Assembly (NCBI GenBank): GCA_037783415.1
Contig: JAZGTN010000058.1
Coordinates: 6,980,001-7,044,000 of the forward strand
DNA length: 64,000 nucleotides
Origin: Leptasterias polaris
Lineage: Eukaryota > Echinodermata > Asteroidea > Forcipulatida > Asteriidae
Reading direction: 5' to 3'
The notes under the pieces: generated by a model
What the model saw: only the letters and a program-made list of their open reading frames with translations
The model's database searches: none
Told to the model about the DNA's origin: nothing
Shown here: piece by piece, positions 46,145 to 55,289 of the stretch
Numbering within the stretch: position 1 is the stretch's first letter
Layout of the letters: each line of letters begins with the position of its first letter
Translations under genes and position numbers: made by a program

Positions 46145-47293
46145 GTGTTAGTTCGCAAAGTAAAAGGGAAACCACGCAATTTCGAGGCATATTTGTGTGG
46201 ATCATTGTATTCTACTTTTAAAACATCTTTCTAACCATATGCATTTTATAACAAATGGTTACAAACACTTTTTATAGACCAACTCGTCCGATCCAAGGCA
46301 ACGTGTCCCTTTAATTGCTGTACCCTATGGCCATACAGCATCACCATAAATAAAAGTTTATGCTTTTTCCCAGACACCAAAGTACGCTCAGTATTAAAGG
46401 CATGCCAGGATATCTTCCCGTCAAAGAAGGGCAACAAGGATGGTCTTTTCAAGAAGCTCAGCGTAAGAATTCCTAACTTTTCTATTATTCAAATATTGTG
46501 GATTTGGCTTTTCATGTAATTCAGTTCAAGTCCCTTTGTAAAAACAAAAAATTGTAATGACTACTTTTACACCCATCTGTAAACATGTTTTACATAGTGA
46601 AGAGACGGCAGATCTGTGATCACATGCATCTGACATGTGCCCATCCCTTCATGATCACGAAATGCGCTCAATGCCATCCCTTGTGAAAACAAAAAAAGGG
46701 TGATGACCTACTTTTTACGCCTATCTGTATAACATGTTTTTACATACAAAAGGGGCACGTGTATCATGTGATCACGCTCATACTGATACGCCCATTTCTT
46801 TGTGAAAACAGAAAATGCAATTTTTTTAGATGAAAGCCCCTTAATTACATGAATAAAACAATTAATGAATAAGCATATTTTTGATCCGATAGCAAGTCAG
46901 GATTGTTCACTAGTATTGTGTTAGGCAAAACAATTTGAAACCCTAGAATGTTAAAATGTCCCTTTTGAAACATGCCTCATTGTTTTATCTTCACAGAGTA
47001 GCGAGGATGTTGTAATTAAGAATACAGCTGGACCACGGCTTATTGAAGCTGGTGACAGCTTAATAATTGCAGTGGGTCGCAAGATGCTGACACCCTTGAG
47101 GCGCGGTGAATGGAGCTTGGGCATACTTGGCCTGATGGCTGTTTACTACACTTTCAACTTGAATTATCCAGCAGGCCAAGATGTCTTTCTGTTGTTTATA
47201 CAGACAAGAATCCTCAATGACAATATTCATCCTCGGGACAAAACAACAGCCTACAAACTGGCTACAAGCAATTTTGATAAATTTTCACATTAG

Positions 47294-47660
47294 TGACATT
47301 ATTAGCCTGTCAATTTCCGGAAAGCACTGACTAGACATTCAGCGAGTTTTCCCAAAGTTCAAAGTGTTTTTATAATATTGGAGTTCATGATAAGGAGTTG
47401 GTTTTAAAATACAATTTCAGAGCAGCAATAAAAGTTCATTTGTTATGACAGTGACCAAATTTTAAAACAAAGTTGTTAGTTGAAATAACTATACCTGAGC
47501 AAACTATGTGATTCAAAAAAAAGGTAATCCTGAAATGTTCACATTAGTGACATTCAGCGAGTTTTCCCAAAGTTCACAGTGTTTTTTATAATATCGGAAT
47601 TTATGATATGGAGCTGGTTTTAAGAAACGTTTTCAGAGCAGCAATACTTACTTTATTATA
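47294..47660. other. 3' flank of the SAM-domain gene with a short duplication
   Basis: Segments at about 47290-47435 and 47540-47650 are related (ACATTCAGCGAGTTTTCCCA, AAAGTTCA(A/C)AGTGTTTT, GCAGCAATA). No gene. Confidence 0.5.
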
Positions 47661-48366
47661 TAATTCCCATAAGGGGTTAATTGTCTTGAATCAAGAAAAA
47701 GAAAAGGGTTTTCTTGTGTCACTCACTAAAAAATGGTAACAAGAAAATTGCAGATTCTCTTAAAATAAGAAACATAACTGAGAAAAGTTTAGAAAATTTG
47801 TTTTTATTTTGACAAAAGTTAGGAATGTTTTATTTAATTTTTTTTACAATGTCAAGGGGTTATATTACTTGATTCAAGAAAAGGAAAAAGATTTTCTTGT
47901 GTCACTCCATAGAAAATGGTAACAAGAAAATTCTCCTTGCAGTTTTTCTAAAAATAAGAAACATAACTGAGAAAAGTTTAGAAAATTTATTCTTATTTTG
48001 ACAAAAGTTAAGAAAATGGTTTTTACTTTTGCTTTCTTAAATCAAGAACATTAGAAAAAAATCTAATAAAAGGTTTCTTAAAACATGAATTGGTCTATCA
48101 GAACAAGAAAATTCTTCTTGCAGTTTTTCTAAAAATAAGAAACATAACTGAGAAAAGTTTAGAAAATTTGTTCTTATTTTGACAAAAGTTAAGAAAATGG
48201 TTTTACTTTTGCTTTCTTAAATCAAGAACATTAGAAAAAAATCTAATAAAAGGTTTCTTAAAACAAGAATTGGTCTATCAGAAAAAATTTCTTGTGTCAC
48301 TCCCTAGAAAAAATAACTTGTTTTAAGTTTTATTTTCTCAAAATAAGAAACTTATTTTTGGCAGTG
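47661..48366 (+). repeat. Right end of the giant element: AAGAAA subterminal repeats plus TIR
   Basis: A block containing AAAAATAAGAAACATAACTG and GAGAAAAGTTTAGAAAATTT is present three times (about 47765, 47950 and 48130), so the end has been internally amplified. The block also contains TTGTGTCACTC. The segment closes with TTATTTTTGGCAGTG, the complement of the left terminus. Confidence 0.75.
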
Positions 48367-48659
48367 TAGAATTTGTTTCCCAAAATTAAGATTATGCCAA
48401 ACCTTGATTCCCATTGAGAAATAAATTTTCCGAACAGAAAACCAAACAAACATTCATTATGATGTACAACAACATAACCATTGCTGCCCTATTTCTGCCA
48501 GTTAGAAAAATTATGAAATTGATATGCAGTAAACACAAATTTGACCCTAAATGTATAAAAATGCTTAATATATCTTCGTTCTTACTGATAACTTTTACAG
48601 GTGATATATGGATTGTGGATGATGATGATGATCAACCACCTGAACAGGAGGAAGATCAG

Positions 48660-51600
48660 CCTGGCTCGGTGAAGCGCCTCCGTCGCGGCGCCAGGGGATC
48701 GCGCGCGGGGTTTTCCCCGCAGCGCCAAAGGATTCACCAGGCACTAGGGGGCAATGTGGGACCACGCCGCAAGGCGGGGTACCTGACATCCCCCCAGCTG
48801 CAACGGAGTGGGATGGGGCTAGCCACCCCAGACACCTCCCTAAACAACATATTGGCAAGGGCACCCTCGGGGCCCGCACTAAGGTAGGTTTCGTGGGGGT
48901 GGGCCTGAGGCAAAAGATGGCTTCGGTGAAGCTCAAACTGCACACTGTTCACCCGAACCCCGGGCCGGTGGTGGGGGTGGAGGTTGATGGGGAGCGGAGG
49001 TTGGGAGGGGTGAGGGTGGGAGGGAGGTCTAGGAGGGGTATAAGGGGTAGAGGGGTAGAAAGGAGAAGAGAGCGTAGGGATACTAGGCACAATAGGAGAA
49101 GAGAGAGGCAGAGTAGGAAGTTGAGGGAAAGGGAAGTGAGGGTGGTAAATAGTGGTAGGGGGCGTAGAGAGGGGAGGGCCATCATTGTCACGTGGAATGT
49201 ACAGAGACTGTCACTGAGGGATTTCAACAGAAGGAGGTTAAGGAGAGTGGCTGAGCATATTGAGAGCAGTGGATGGGAGATGGTGTTGTTGTCGGAGGTG
49301 AGTGCGGATGGGGAGGGTATAATATGGCTCGGAGAAGAGGAGAAGAGAGTGGCGGTCATTCACTCGAAGAAAGCGGCGGTGGTGTTAAGAGGTAGGGCGT
49401 TGGAGCAGTGGATAGAGGAGGGTCAGAAGAGATGGTTTGGTGACAGAGTGGTGGCCGTGGTTGTGGGAGGGATGAGGCTGGTGTCCATCTACCAGCCCAT
49501 CTGGGGAGGGGTTGTGACGGTGATGGAGGATTATAGGAGGGATGTAGAGGAGCAGGTAGCTATGGGAGGGAGGGAGTTATTGATTATAGGAGGTGACTTT
49601 AATGCTAATGTAGGGAGAGGTTACGTACGTAAGGGAGTTTGCGGGAAGTATGGGGTGGGCACGGTGAGCGAGGCTGGCAGAGATTTGATTGATTGGTGCG
49701 AGGTGAATGATTTGGCTTATGTTAACAGTTATCTGAAGCATGCAAGGAGAGGCACGTGGTTTCACTTGAGATATGGAAGATGGTATGAGCTGGATGGATT
49801 TATTGTACGGAAGAGTGACAGAGCGAATATAGTGAGACGTATGAGGACGGAAGGCAGCATGGGCATGAGTGACCACAGAGTGAAAGTGATGGAGGTGGTG
49901 GTTGCTAGGAAGAGGTGGAGGAGAGTGGAAGGGGAGAGGAGGAGGACCCCTCGGATTAAGTGGGAGGTGCTGAAGGAGGTGGAGAAGAGGGAGGAGTACA
50001 AAGAGTTGACGAGAGTGATGATGGAAGAAAGAGGGGCGAGAGTAGATGATGAGAGGACGGAGTGGGAGACCCTGACGGGGGTCATGATGGAGGCAGCGAG
50101 AGAGGTGTGTGGTGAGATGGGAAACTCTGTTGGGAATCCCTGGACGATTGGACACGAAAGAGAATTGAGAGAAATGAAGGTGAACATCCAGGTGAAAGTA
50201 GGAGAGAGAGAGGCAGCTGTGGTGAGGTTGGAAGCTAGGAGAAGGTTGCGAAGAAGAGCAGGAGAAGGTAATGTGTTGGCGAGGAGTGAGGAGGAAGTAA
50301 GAGGTGCGAGGGCGAATGTGAAAGATGCACGTAGACAAGAGAAAGTGGTTATGAGGAGATTGGAGAGAGAATGGTGGGAAGAGCGGATGAAAGAATGCGC
50401 GGAGGCATGTGAAACAGGTAAGTTAGGAGTTATGTATAAGCTGCTGCGTAAGTTGGGAACGAGAGGGAGCAAGAATGGTCCAGCGAGAGGGAATGTCACG
50501 GTGAATGAGTTCAAAGAACATTTTGAAGGAGTATCGGCGGAGAGGTATGAGGTGGAACCTGAAGTGATTGAGGCGGCAGTTGCAAGAGCGAGAGATTTGA
50601 GAAGGGTGGAGGAGGCTATTGCTGCGAATGAGATGCTTAATGAAGTGCCCGAGCGAGAGGAGATAGAAGAGGCGATGAAAGAAATGCATGAGGCAGCGCC
50701 TGGTGAGGATGGAGTGAGGATGGCGTATGTGAAGTTAGCGTGTGAGGAGGTTAAGACCAGAGTGATTGAGATGGTACAAACGATGTTTGAAGTGAGTGCT
50801 GACAGGTGGGATGACTCGTTGAAAGTGGGAATTATGGTCCCGATGCACAAGAAGGGTGATTGGAATGACAGAAATAATTATAGGGGTGTATGCCTGCTTG
50901 CTATGGGGAGTAGAGTGTTAGCGCGTGTGATTGCGAAGCGTTTGAGCTGGTGGGCGGAGCATTTGGGTCTGATGGATGAGAACCAGTCTGGATTTAGAAG
51001 AGGAAGGTCGACAGCGGATGCAGCACAAATGATGGTGAGAATGAATGAAGATGTGAGTGATTACAGGAAACGCGTGAGGGTGCATGGTACTGTAATGAAT
51101 GAGGACGAAATGCCTGTGGCGCGAATGCTTGATTTACGAAAGGCGTATCCGAGAGTGAGTAAACCTGCGTTATGGATGTTGCTTGAAAGATGTGGACTGG
51201 AGGGGCGGTGCCTGGAGACGATAAAAGATTTGCATGAAACGACTGAGTACAAGGTGAGAGGTAAGGAAGGCATGAGTGAACCGTGGGTGCCGGCGCGAGG
51301 ACTGAGAGAGGGCTGTGCCACATCGCCGATCCTGTTTAATATCTTCCATCAGGCGGTGATGCGGCAAGCCGAGAATGAGAGAGGGAGGAATGCGGGGGTG
51401 ACATGGAAGTGGATGCCGGGGGGCTCGTTTGCGGGGGTGAGAAATTGGGAAAGAGCGAACACGGAAGCGAAAGAAGTGAGAGTGAGTTGTGTATTATTTG
51501 CAGATGACACGACGATCGTGGGGGTGAAAGAGGAGCTGGAGGCTGGAGTAGATGCTGTGAAAGGAGTCATGAGCAGATGGGAAGAACAGAATAATGAGGA

Positions 51601-52796
51601 TAAGGAAGAGGCGCTTGAGTTTGGGATGGAGGAAGCAGATAAGATCAGAGTGCTAGGGAGTTGGATCGGACCGGAGGAGGATGTAAGGCAGAAGTTGAAG
51701 AGAGCGAATGGAGCATGGTGGAGAGTGAGAGGTCAGTTGAAAGGGTCTCGTCTCCCTAGGAGGATACAGGCCAAAGTGATAGAGTTGTGTGTGGAAAGTG
51801 CTATGCTGTTTGATTGTCAAGTACGTACGTGGTTTAAAAGGGATGTGAAAAGATTGCAACAATGGGTTGATAAGTGTTACAGATATGTATGGAACAATAG
51901 AAGAGGCCAGCCGTTGAGGCGTATGGAAGAGAAGCATGTGAACATGGTTGATGTGCGAGCGTGTCTGGGTGTGAAGTCGGTTGCGTGGAAGATTGAGAAG
52001 AGAGGGTTAGAGAGAGTGGGCCATGTGATGCGGATGGAGAACAACAGGCCAGTGAAAGCAATGGTGTTAGGATGGTATGAGAAGTTGGAGAGCGTGAACA
52101 AGGTGCCTGGGAGGAAGAGGAAGACGGTGCTCTATTGGAAGAAGATGTTGAAAGAGGCGGCGATTGACTGGACGGATGTGGAGAGGTTGGCCAGTGACAA
52201 GAGGGGGTGGAAGAGTCTTGTGAATGAGAGAATGAATCATTTGGATAAATGGGAGAGGCAGAAGGGTCATGAGTACGCATGGGATGGTGAGGAGGAGAGA
52301 CTTGATAGGAACGTTAGGAGGGGTGGGTTAGATTTAGTGTGTAGGTATGAGGGATGTGGGAAAGTTTGTAGGTCTAAGGGAGGACTGACCCTGCATCATA
52401 AGCGTATACATAGGGCAGCTGAGGGGAGGGTGGTATTTTCGTGTGGGATTTGTGGGGTGGCCCTGCAGACGGCAGGCGCCAAAGTCAACCATGAGAGGAG
52501 TTGCACGGGGGGGGCGGTAGGGGGGGGAGATAGGAGTAGGAGGGAGTGCGGGAGGTGTGGGGTTTGGATGGATAGGGGTAACTACGCTAGGCATCTTAGG
52601 GGGTGTGGGAGGGGAGGGCTTGGGAGGGGAAGGGGAGTCGGAGCCGCGGGTGCGAGGGGGAAGGTGGCAGTGTGTGGTGGGTGTGGAAGGGAGCTTTCCT
52701 ACGCCAATATGGCCCGTCACGAGCGGGCCTGCCGGGTGTGGGACCCGGGGGGGGAGCCAGACCCCTGATGGGGTGTCGGCTTGAATGGAATGGAAT
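48660..52796 (+). mobile_element. Full-length APE-type LINE with 13-bp target-site duplication
   Basis: GGAGGAAGATCAG is present at 48647-48659 and 52797-52809, flanking the element. The 3' end is a short (TGGAA)n run. It interrupts exon 3 of the HARBI1-like gene. The long coding region is described next; 48660-48916 is the 5' leader. Composition is strongly purine-rich on the coding strand, unlike all neighbours. Confidence 0.9.
48917..52768 (+). CDS. LINE endonuclease-reverse transcriptase with C-terminal zinc fingers
   Basis: The open frame gives about 1283 residues from the first ATG (48917); the frame is open eight codons further upstream. Order: an N-terminal HTVHPNPGP motif; an Arg-rich segment; an APE-type endonuclease (TWNVQ, LLSEV, SIYQP, GGDFNANVG, ELDGF, MSDHR); a reverse transcriptase (NNYRGVCLLAMGSRVLARVI, QSGFRRGRSTADA, ARMLDLRKAYPRV, GLREGCATSPILFNIF, and the catalytic CVLFADDTTIVG); a thumb region; and four C-terminal Cys/His fingers (CGKVCRSKGGLTLHHKRIH, CGICGVALQ..NHERSC, CGRCGVWMDRGNYARH, CGGCGRELSYANMARH). 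It copies its own RNA into nicked target DNA. All catalytic residues I can check are present and no stop interrupts it, so the copy may be competent. The clade is not assigned. Confidence 0.92.
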   Translation: MASVKLKLHTVHPNPGPVVGVEVDGERRLGGVRVGGRSRRGIRGRGVERRRERRDTRHNRRRERQSRKLREREVRVVNSGRGRREGRAIIVTWNVQRLSLRDFNRRRLRRVAEHIESSGWEMVLLSEVSADGEGIIWLGEEEKRVAVIHSKKAAVVLRGRALEQWIEEGQKRWFGDRVVAVVVGGMRLVSIYQPIWGGVVTVMEDYRRDVEEQVAMGGRELLIIGGDFNANVGRGYVRKGVCGKYGVGTVSEAGRDLIDWCEVNDLAYVNSYLKHARRGTWFHLRYGRWYELDGFIVRKSDRANIVRRMRTEGSMGMSDHRVKVMEVVVARKRWRRVEGERRRTPRIKWEVLKEVEKREEYKELTRVMMEERGARVDDERTEWETLTGVMMEAAREVCGEMGNSVGNPWTIGHERELREMKVNIQVKVGEREAAVVRLEARRRLRRRAGEGNVLARSEEEVRGARANVKDARRQEKVVMRRLEREWWEERMKECAEACETGKLGVMYKLLRKLGTRGSKNGPARGNVTVNEFKEHFEGVSAERYEVEPEVIEAAVARARDLRRVEEAIAANEMLNEVPEREEIEEAMKEMHEAAPGEDGVRMAYVKLACEEVKTRVIEMVQTMFEVSADRWDDSLKVGIMVPMHKKGDWNDRNNYRGVCLLAMGSRVLARVIAKRLSWWAEHLGLMDENQSGFRRGRSTADAAQMMVRMNEDVSDYRKRVRVHGTVMNEDEMPVARMLDLRKAYPRVSKPALWMLLERCGLEGRCLETIKDLHETTEYKVRGKEGMSEPWVPARGLREGCATSPILFNIFHQAVMRQAENERGRNAGVTWKWMPGGSFAGVRNWERANTEAKEVRVSCVLFADDTTIVGVKEELEAGVDAVKGVMSRWEEQNNEDKEEALEFGMEEADKIRVLGSWIGPEEDVRQKLKRANGAWWRVRGQLKGSRLPRRIQAKVIELCVESAMLFDCQVRTWFKRDVKRLQQWVDKCYRYVWNNRRGQPLRRMEEKHVNMVDVRACLGVKSVAWKIEKRGLERVGHVMRMENNRPVKAMVLGWYEKLESVNKVPGRKRKTVLYWKKMLKEAAIDWTDVERLASDKRGWKSLVNERMNHLDKWERQKGHEYAWDGEEERLDRNVRRGGLDLVCRYEGCGKVCRSKGGLTLHHKRIHRAAEGRVVFSCGICGVALQTAGAKVNHERSCTGGAVGGGDRSRRECGRCGVWMDRGNYARHLRGCGRGGLGRGRGVGAAGARGKVAVCGGCGRELSYANMARHERACRVWDPGGEPDP

Positions 52797-53039
52797 GGAG
52801 GAAGATCAGCAAGAAGTAGCCGATAATGCAGCTGGTATTAACATGCGCACAAGAATGGCCCAGCTGATCTCTGCTCCAGATGAGTACCCACAACATCTTG
52901 ATGAACATGATTATTGCATAAATATCGCACATGATGTACATTAAATTGTCCATCTCATACTGAAAATTAAAGCCAAGGTAACACTTTGAGTACTAGTACT
53001 TTGCTTGCCATGTGAGAGTATGATTTACCATTGAAGATG

Positions 53040-53420
53040 CAGGCTTGTCATCACAAAGAGCACTTTTTATGCCCCGCCGGCGAAGCAAGCCGAAGGGGCA
53101 TATAGTGTTTGCCTTGTCCTTCCGTGTGTGTGTCTGTGTGTGTGAACGTGTCCACGCATTCAAACCGAGGACTTGGAGAGGGTTTTAACAAAAGGGATCC
53201 GGGAAAAAGTCACACCGAGGACGTCCTCGGTGTGTGTGTGTGTGTGCAATCCTTGTCCGAGTGATAACTCAAGAAGGACTTGGCATATCAACTTCAAACT
53301 TGGTGTGTGGATTTGTCTTGGGATCCCCCAGAAGCCTATTGTTTTTGGATCCCATACTACAAATGTCAAGGTCATAATTGCTAAATGTTTTCCAAGCAAT
53401 AAATAGAGAATGTGCCCTGG
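53040..53420 (+). repeat. Dispersed repeat with GGGGCAT hairpin
   Basis: ATGCCCCGCCGGCGAAGCAA... folds on GGGGCAT at 53095-53101, followed by a GT-rich tract and a CACACCGAGGACG/CGTCCTCGGTGTG palindrome (53210-53233). The later part, with AAGAAGGACTTGGCATATCA, reads like a degenerate dispersed repeat. I cannot assign a family. Confidence 0.45.
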
Positions 53421-54545
53421 GATTGTTGACACCCGACTGTTGGTTAGATCTTAGATAATACACTATTGGCAAATAATACAATTTTCATATTCCACCATGC
53501 ATTTTCACTTTTTGAATATCGCCCTTTTTTATAGTTGGCCAAGCGTAGACCTTTATCGCACGGCCAATGAACCTGCTGGTTTTAAACGGCCGTTTAAAAC
53601 CTCGTCGCCACTCTTTTATTCCCTTATTTCAAAAGCCACCCGCCCTGTGGTAATTTGAGACTGAGCTGGGCACCAGCTTGCCCTCGCACCCTTCGGATTT
53701 GTAAGAGCGAGGCAGGCCACCGGGTGGGCGGGTGTTCAGGGTTCAGAGGTAATTTATCTGTTGAGTAAAATAAATTCTGGTCTAGTAAACATTTTGAGCT
53801 ACATCTGTAAATTTTTCTTGAAAAACACATTGAAAGAGGGCTGCCAGAATTGAATTTGTTGAAACCTTTATTAAGAACTCATGAATGAATAAAAGTGTAC
53901 ATTGATCATATACAAAAACGTATAATCTGTTATGGCCCAATATTGTAATATTTTTGTAGTAGTACCTATAAATACCAGAACCCTTTCTTTAACCCCCAAA
54001 TTCACAGCTTTTATGAGATTTTTAGTTCCGCCACTACTAACAGTATTGCATGCAAATCTCATCTCTCCAGATTTACAGTGAACTACCATGCAGTACAGTG
54101 TACATATATTTATACTAAATTATTCAGATAATTAAAAAGACTTATGTATATTTTGTACATTTACCTGTAAATTAATATATTAGTTTAAGTTTAATAAATA
54201 GTTTGTACATGAGACACTTTATAAACATGTTAAATAAATACAACATATTATTGTCTGATATTGCAATTAACAGTACCATTAGATTTTATCTTGCCTGTCC
54301 ATATTAGGCTGGGAGCCATGAAAGGTGTAGCAAATGACGGGGAAATAAAGTAAAAGCTCAACAATCCAAGAAGGTGGATAATTGTTGATATTGTTTGATA
54401 TTTGTTGTGCTCTAATTTCAACAAAATCTTGGTATAGAAAACTGATCGTTAAAAATAAACACATCAAAAACAATATAAACTGTCAATTCCTTTAAAGTGC
54501 ATCTTTGTATGTACATGCTTCACTTTGTTTGCAATAAGTATGGAA
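53421..54545. other. Unassigned interval
   Basis: No supported gene. Presumably within the Harbinger element between its two convergent genes. Confidence 0.3.
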
Positions 54546-54548
54546 TTA

Positions 54549-54785
54549 AATGTTAACTGCACTCCGAACTAATGACGTAAGAACTAATGACGTAAGAATA
54601 CCCGTATGCCAGACAAACACTCCACCACACGTGTGTACATTAAGGCGATCACTGTATCGGCGATCAATGAGTAAAGTGCACAAAAAACTAACATGTACGT
54701 GTGCGTACATCAGTGCAATTTCACATGTCTGAGAGTTGGGTACTTGCTTCCATTTTAGCATTAGTGCGGAGTGCTATAGAATTGA
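54549..54785. mobile_element. ~235-bp inverted-repeat miniature element
   Basis: TTAACTGCACTCCGAACTAATG near 54553 (arm core CACTCCGAACTAATG) is mirrored imperfectly by CATTAGTGCGGAGTG near 54758-54773. ACTAATGACGTAAGA is tandemly doubled at the left arm. Confidence 0.5.
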
Positions 54786-54950
54786 AAATTGGAATAGGAC
54801 ATAAGAAAATTTAACTTTAATACAGTCATGGGCTTTATTAAAGTAAGAAAATGCAAGAAACGTTAAATATCAATCTCAATACTTTATTTAAGTATTCAAA
54901 AGCTATAGAACAAGTACATGTATATATCCTTGTTTCATCCAATGTAATAT

Positions 54951-55281
54951 TTATTTACGATTTTCAAATACATTCACCAATCGCTCAAAAGTAGTGAGCA
55001 TCTGCTCCTGTTGCTTTACCAACTTTTCGTCCATTACAATCATCCTGTGAAGATTGCTGCTTAACATTTCTTGCATGTCATTGATTCTGCAGGTTTTCTT
55101 TGGTTTCGGGCTCCCTGATGGGCTGGATGAGGTACTGCAGTGGTTTTGAAATTGTTCCACCACTGCTTGAAATAAGCAGTGGTGGAGAAATTTCATGGTT
55201 GTCTCCAAGTGCCTTGTCCATTTCCTCAAAGAAGATCCATTGGGAGGATTTTCCTACCCCGGTGCCTGGATTTTTGATTTC
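54951..55281 (-). pseudogene. Myb/SANT (trihelix)-like Harbinger partner, C-terminal exon
   Basis: Read on the minus strand from a CAACAG acceptor at 55282: SSQWIFFEEMDKALGD matches the third helix of Myb/SANT-like (trihelix/MADF) DNA-binding proteins that PIF/Harbinger elements encode beside the nuclease. A frame change near 55140-55180 leads to a Ser/Pro linker and MQEMLSSNLHRMIVMDEKLV, a C-terminal helix, with a stop at 54951-54953. In known Harbinger elements the Myb-like protein binds the ends and imports the nuclease. Its convergent orientation to the HARBI1-like gene fits. Upstream exons were not located. Confidence 0.5.
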
Positions 55282-55289
55282 CTGTTGAG

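Larger units (their letters stand above)
41389..47293 (+). pseudogene. SAM-domain, SAMD3-like accessory gene (8 exons, one frame break)
   Basis: Exons: 41389-41470, 42066-42187, 43065-43412, 44243-44780, 45129-45333, 45779-45926, 46374-46462 and 46997-47293. Residues 1-68 form a SAM-like domain (DVSKHLMEEGVDEEVANIIL, ILELERDDLRDLLPG). Then comes the block typical of SAMD3-like proteins, EELCQVAKKLITKYPILRDA and GAILKQMQRRLSNVK, a long Ser/Thr/Gln-rich linker, FLEAYPCF and the conserved C-terminal VYYTFNLNYPAGQDVFLLFI. All junctions fit except that exon 5 must change frame near 45233-45243 (otherwise a stop at 45275-45277). Such genes are multicopy in aquatic animals and look transposon-associated. 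It is the last gene before the right end of the giant element, and a fragment of the same family follows the third transposase at 58942. Role unknown. Confidence 0.75.
4701..48366. mobile_element. Candidate giant (43.7-kb) CACTG-ended DNA transposon
   Basis: The ends are inverted: CACTGCCAAAAATAA at 4701-4715 and its exact complement at 48352-48366. One further mismatch and TTTCTTA extend the match to 22 of 23. A TA dinucleotide flanks both sides (4699-4700, 48367-48368). Both ends are followed inward by several hundred bases packed with AAGAAA/TTTCTT motifs (4716-5050 and 47680-48350), a subterminal-repeat layout typical of CACTA/EnSpm elements. Excision of the block leaves a normal intron of a HARBI1-like gene with matching splice phase. 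Inside are TNP2-like transposases, a DUF4806-type gene, a SAM-domain gene, THAP and zinc-cage genes, plus later insertions. The alternative is that the two ends come from separate, partly deleted members of one family. Confidence 0.6.
2858..52944 (+). pseudogene. HARBI1-like: HARBI1-like PIF/Harbinger DDE nuclease, split by two insertions
   Basis: This is the transposase of a PIF/Harbinger element, an RNase H-fold DDE nuclease acting in the nucleus. Exon 1 is 2858-3025 (ATG start, GTGAGT donor) and exon 2 is 3730-4602. Exon 2 carries the family signature in order: GAIDGTHV (first Asp), FPGSVHDARV, ILGDSAYP (second Asp) and SKGRSIIERAFGQLKVRW (Glu), about 320 residues, close to the usual 340-400. 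A frame change near 4535-4548 gives a stop at 4546-4548; in the next frame the coding continues as APHVIAACCAMHNLCHASG to a GTAAGT donor at 4603. Exon 3 begins at 48601 in matching phase (GDIWIVDDDDD...), is cut by a LINE at 48660, and resumes at 52810 to a TGA/TAA-bounded acidic tail ending near 52944. The 44-kb intron contains the giant insertion. The frame change could be a real lesion or a sequence error. Confidence 0.85.

Noticed and set aside
49577..50850. Long open frames (250-360 codons) on the minus strand of the LINE
   Set aside because: They are antisense shadows caused by the purine-rich codons of the LINE; the plus-strand frame has all the endonuclease and RT motifs.
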